A stretch of DNA of 64,000 nt from Branchipolynoe longqiensis. Taxonomy: Eukaryota > Annelida > Polychaeta > Phyllodocida > Polynoidae. The notes under the pieces are model-generated. The model did not search any database. It was not told the DNA's origin and saw nothing but the letters and a program-made list of their open reading frames with translations. A program made the position numbers and the translations under genes. Of the stretch, positions 63,725 through 64,000 are shown one piece after another; the first letter of the stretch is position 1, and each line of letters opens with the position of its first letter. Location: NCBI GenBank assembly GCA_030323885.1, contig CM059186.1, forward strand, positions 146,507,810 through 146,571,809, read 5' to 3'.

Positions 63725-64000
63725 AAGTTGTAACCATATAGCCATGGACACGGTGCGATAGTCTATCATTGCACTATTTCCATGAAAATGAAACCACAGT
63801 CTTTTGTAGCTTTATCTCCATAGGAATGGTACGTTAAGCTACCTCCAAGGAAATGGTAGCATAGTCTATTGTATACCTATCTACATGGAAATGGTACCAT
63901 ATTCTACAGAAACACTATTTCCATGGAAATAGTACCGTAGTCTATTGTAGTCATATCTCCATAGAAATGGAACGATATTCTATTGTAGTCCTATCTCCAT
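63725..64000. repeat. 38-bp CCATGG minisatellite, right part, truncated by the window
   Basis: Colinear with the start of 59232-59985. Confidence 0.85.

Larger units (their letters stand above)
61700..64000 (+). repeat. Tandem duplication, copy 2 (cut by the window end)
   Basis: It repeats 57215-59500 in the same order. Differences include fewer CAT units in the SINE tail, a TTAGAAATG duplication near 62745 and scattered substitutions. Both copies share the SINE insertion and its TSD, so the duplication came later. Confidence 0.92.

Overview
The window looks like nuclear DNA from an invertebrate animal, most likely a lophotrochozoan and probably a mollusc. The evidence is a SINE resembling the conserved-domain SINEs I recall from gastropods and bivalves (10366-10690), several tRNA-headed SINE families, TTAGGG-type repeats (23930-23959), DIRS/Ngaro-type tyrosine-recombinase retroelements and RTE/CR1-like LINE fragments. 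I found no host protein-coding exon, tRNA gene or promoter that I can defend. Nearly all long open frames lie in purine, GT, AC or CCA simple-sequence tracts and are compositional artefacts. The only protein signals are transposon-derived.

Layout. 1-2730: MITE pieces, a palindromic element, a GT minisatellite and the 3' part of a LINE reverse transcriptase. 2732-7528: a small SINE-like repeat into which a 4.47 kb tyrosine-recombinase (YR) retroelement has inserted. 7.6-14 kb: GT, G-rich and polypurine tracts with SINE and MITE copies. 14.3-20 kb: MITEs, a decayed minus-strand RTE-like LINE (15757-16905) and SINEs. 20-24.3 kb: a polypurine tract, a full SINE and an interstitial telomeric block. 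24.3-26 kb: a decayed second YR retroelement. 26.6-33.4 kb: several large palindromic foldback elements. 34-44 kb: SINEs, MITEs, AC, CCA, C-rich and G-rich arrays and a 5S-rRNA-like sequence. 45-46.5 kb: a 37-bp minisatellite that runs into a MITE whose terminus it copies. 48-57 kb: SINEs, another YR-element-like tail and a polypurine tract. 57215-64000: a direct tandem duplication of about 4.5 kb, with the second copy cut by the window end.

The most interesting object is the YR element. Its order is A1 (2909-3124), gag-like ORF1 (3136-4467), tyrosine recombinase (5126-6101, one frame break), B1 (6126-6631), A2 (6632-6848), B2 (6868-7373). This is the split-direct-repeat plan of Ngaro/PAT-type retrotransposons, but no reverse transcriptase or RNase H is present. 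Two empty copies of the target repeat (58763-59221, 63262-63714) let the insertion point be read: a 5-base TAATG is shared by the target, both outer junctions and the internal B1/A2 junction. This is what recombination of a circle with the target at a short identical core would leave. A 10-bp perfect hairpin lies just inside the core at A1 and A2.

Family names for MITEs and SINEs are inferred from terminal sequences and memory; no search was run.
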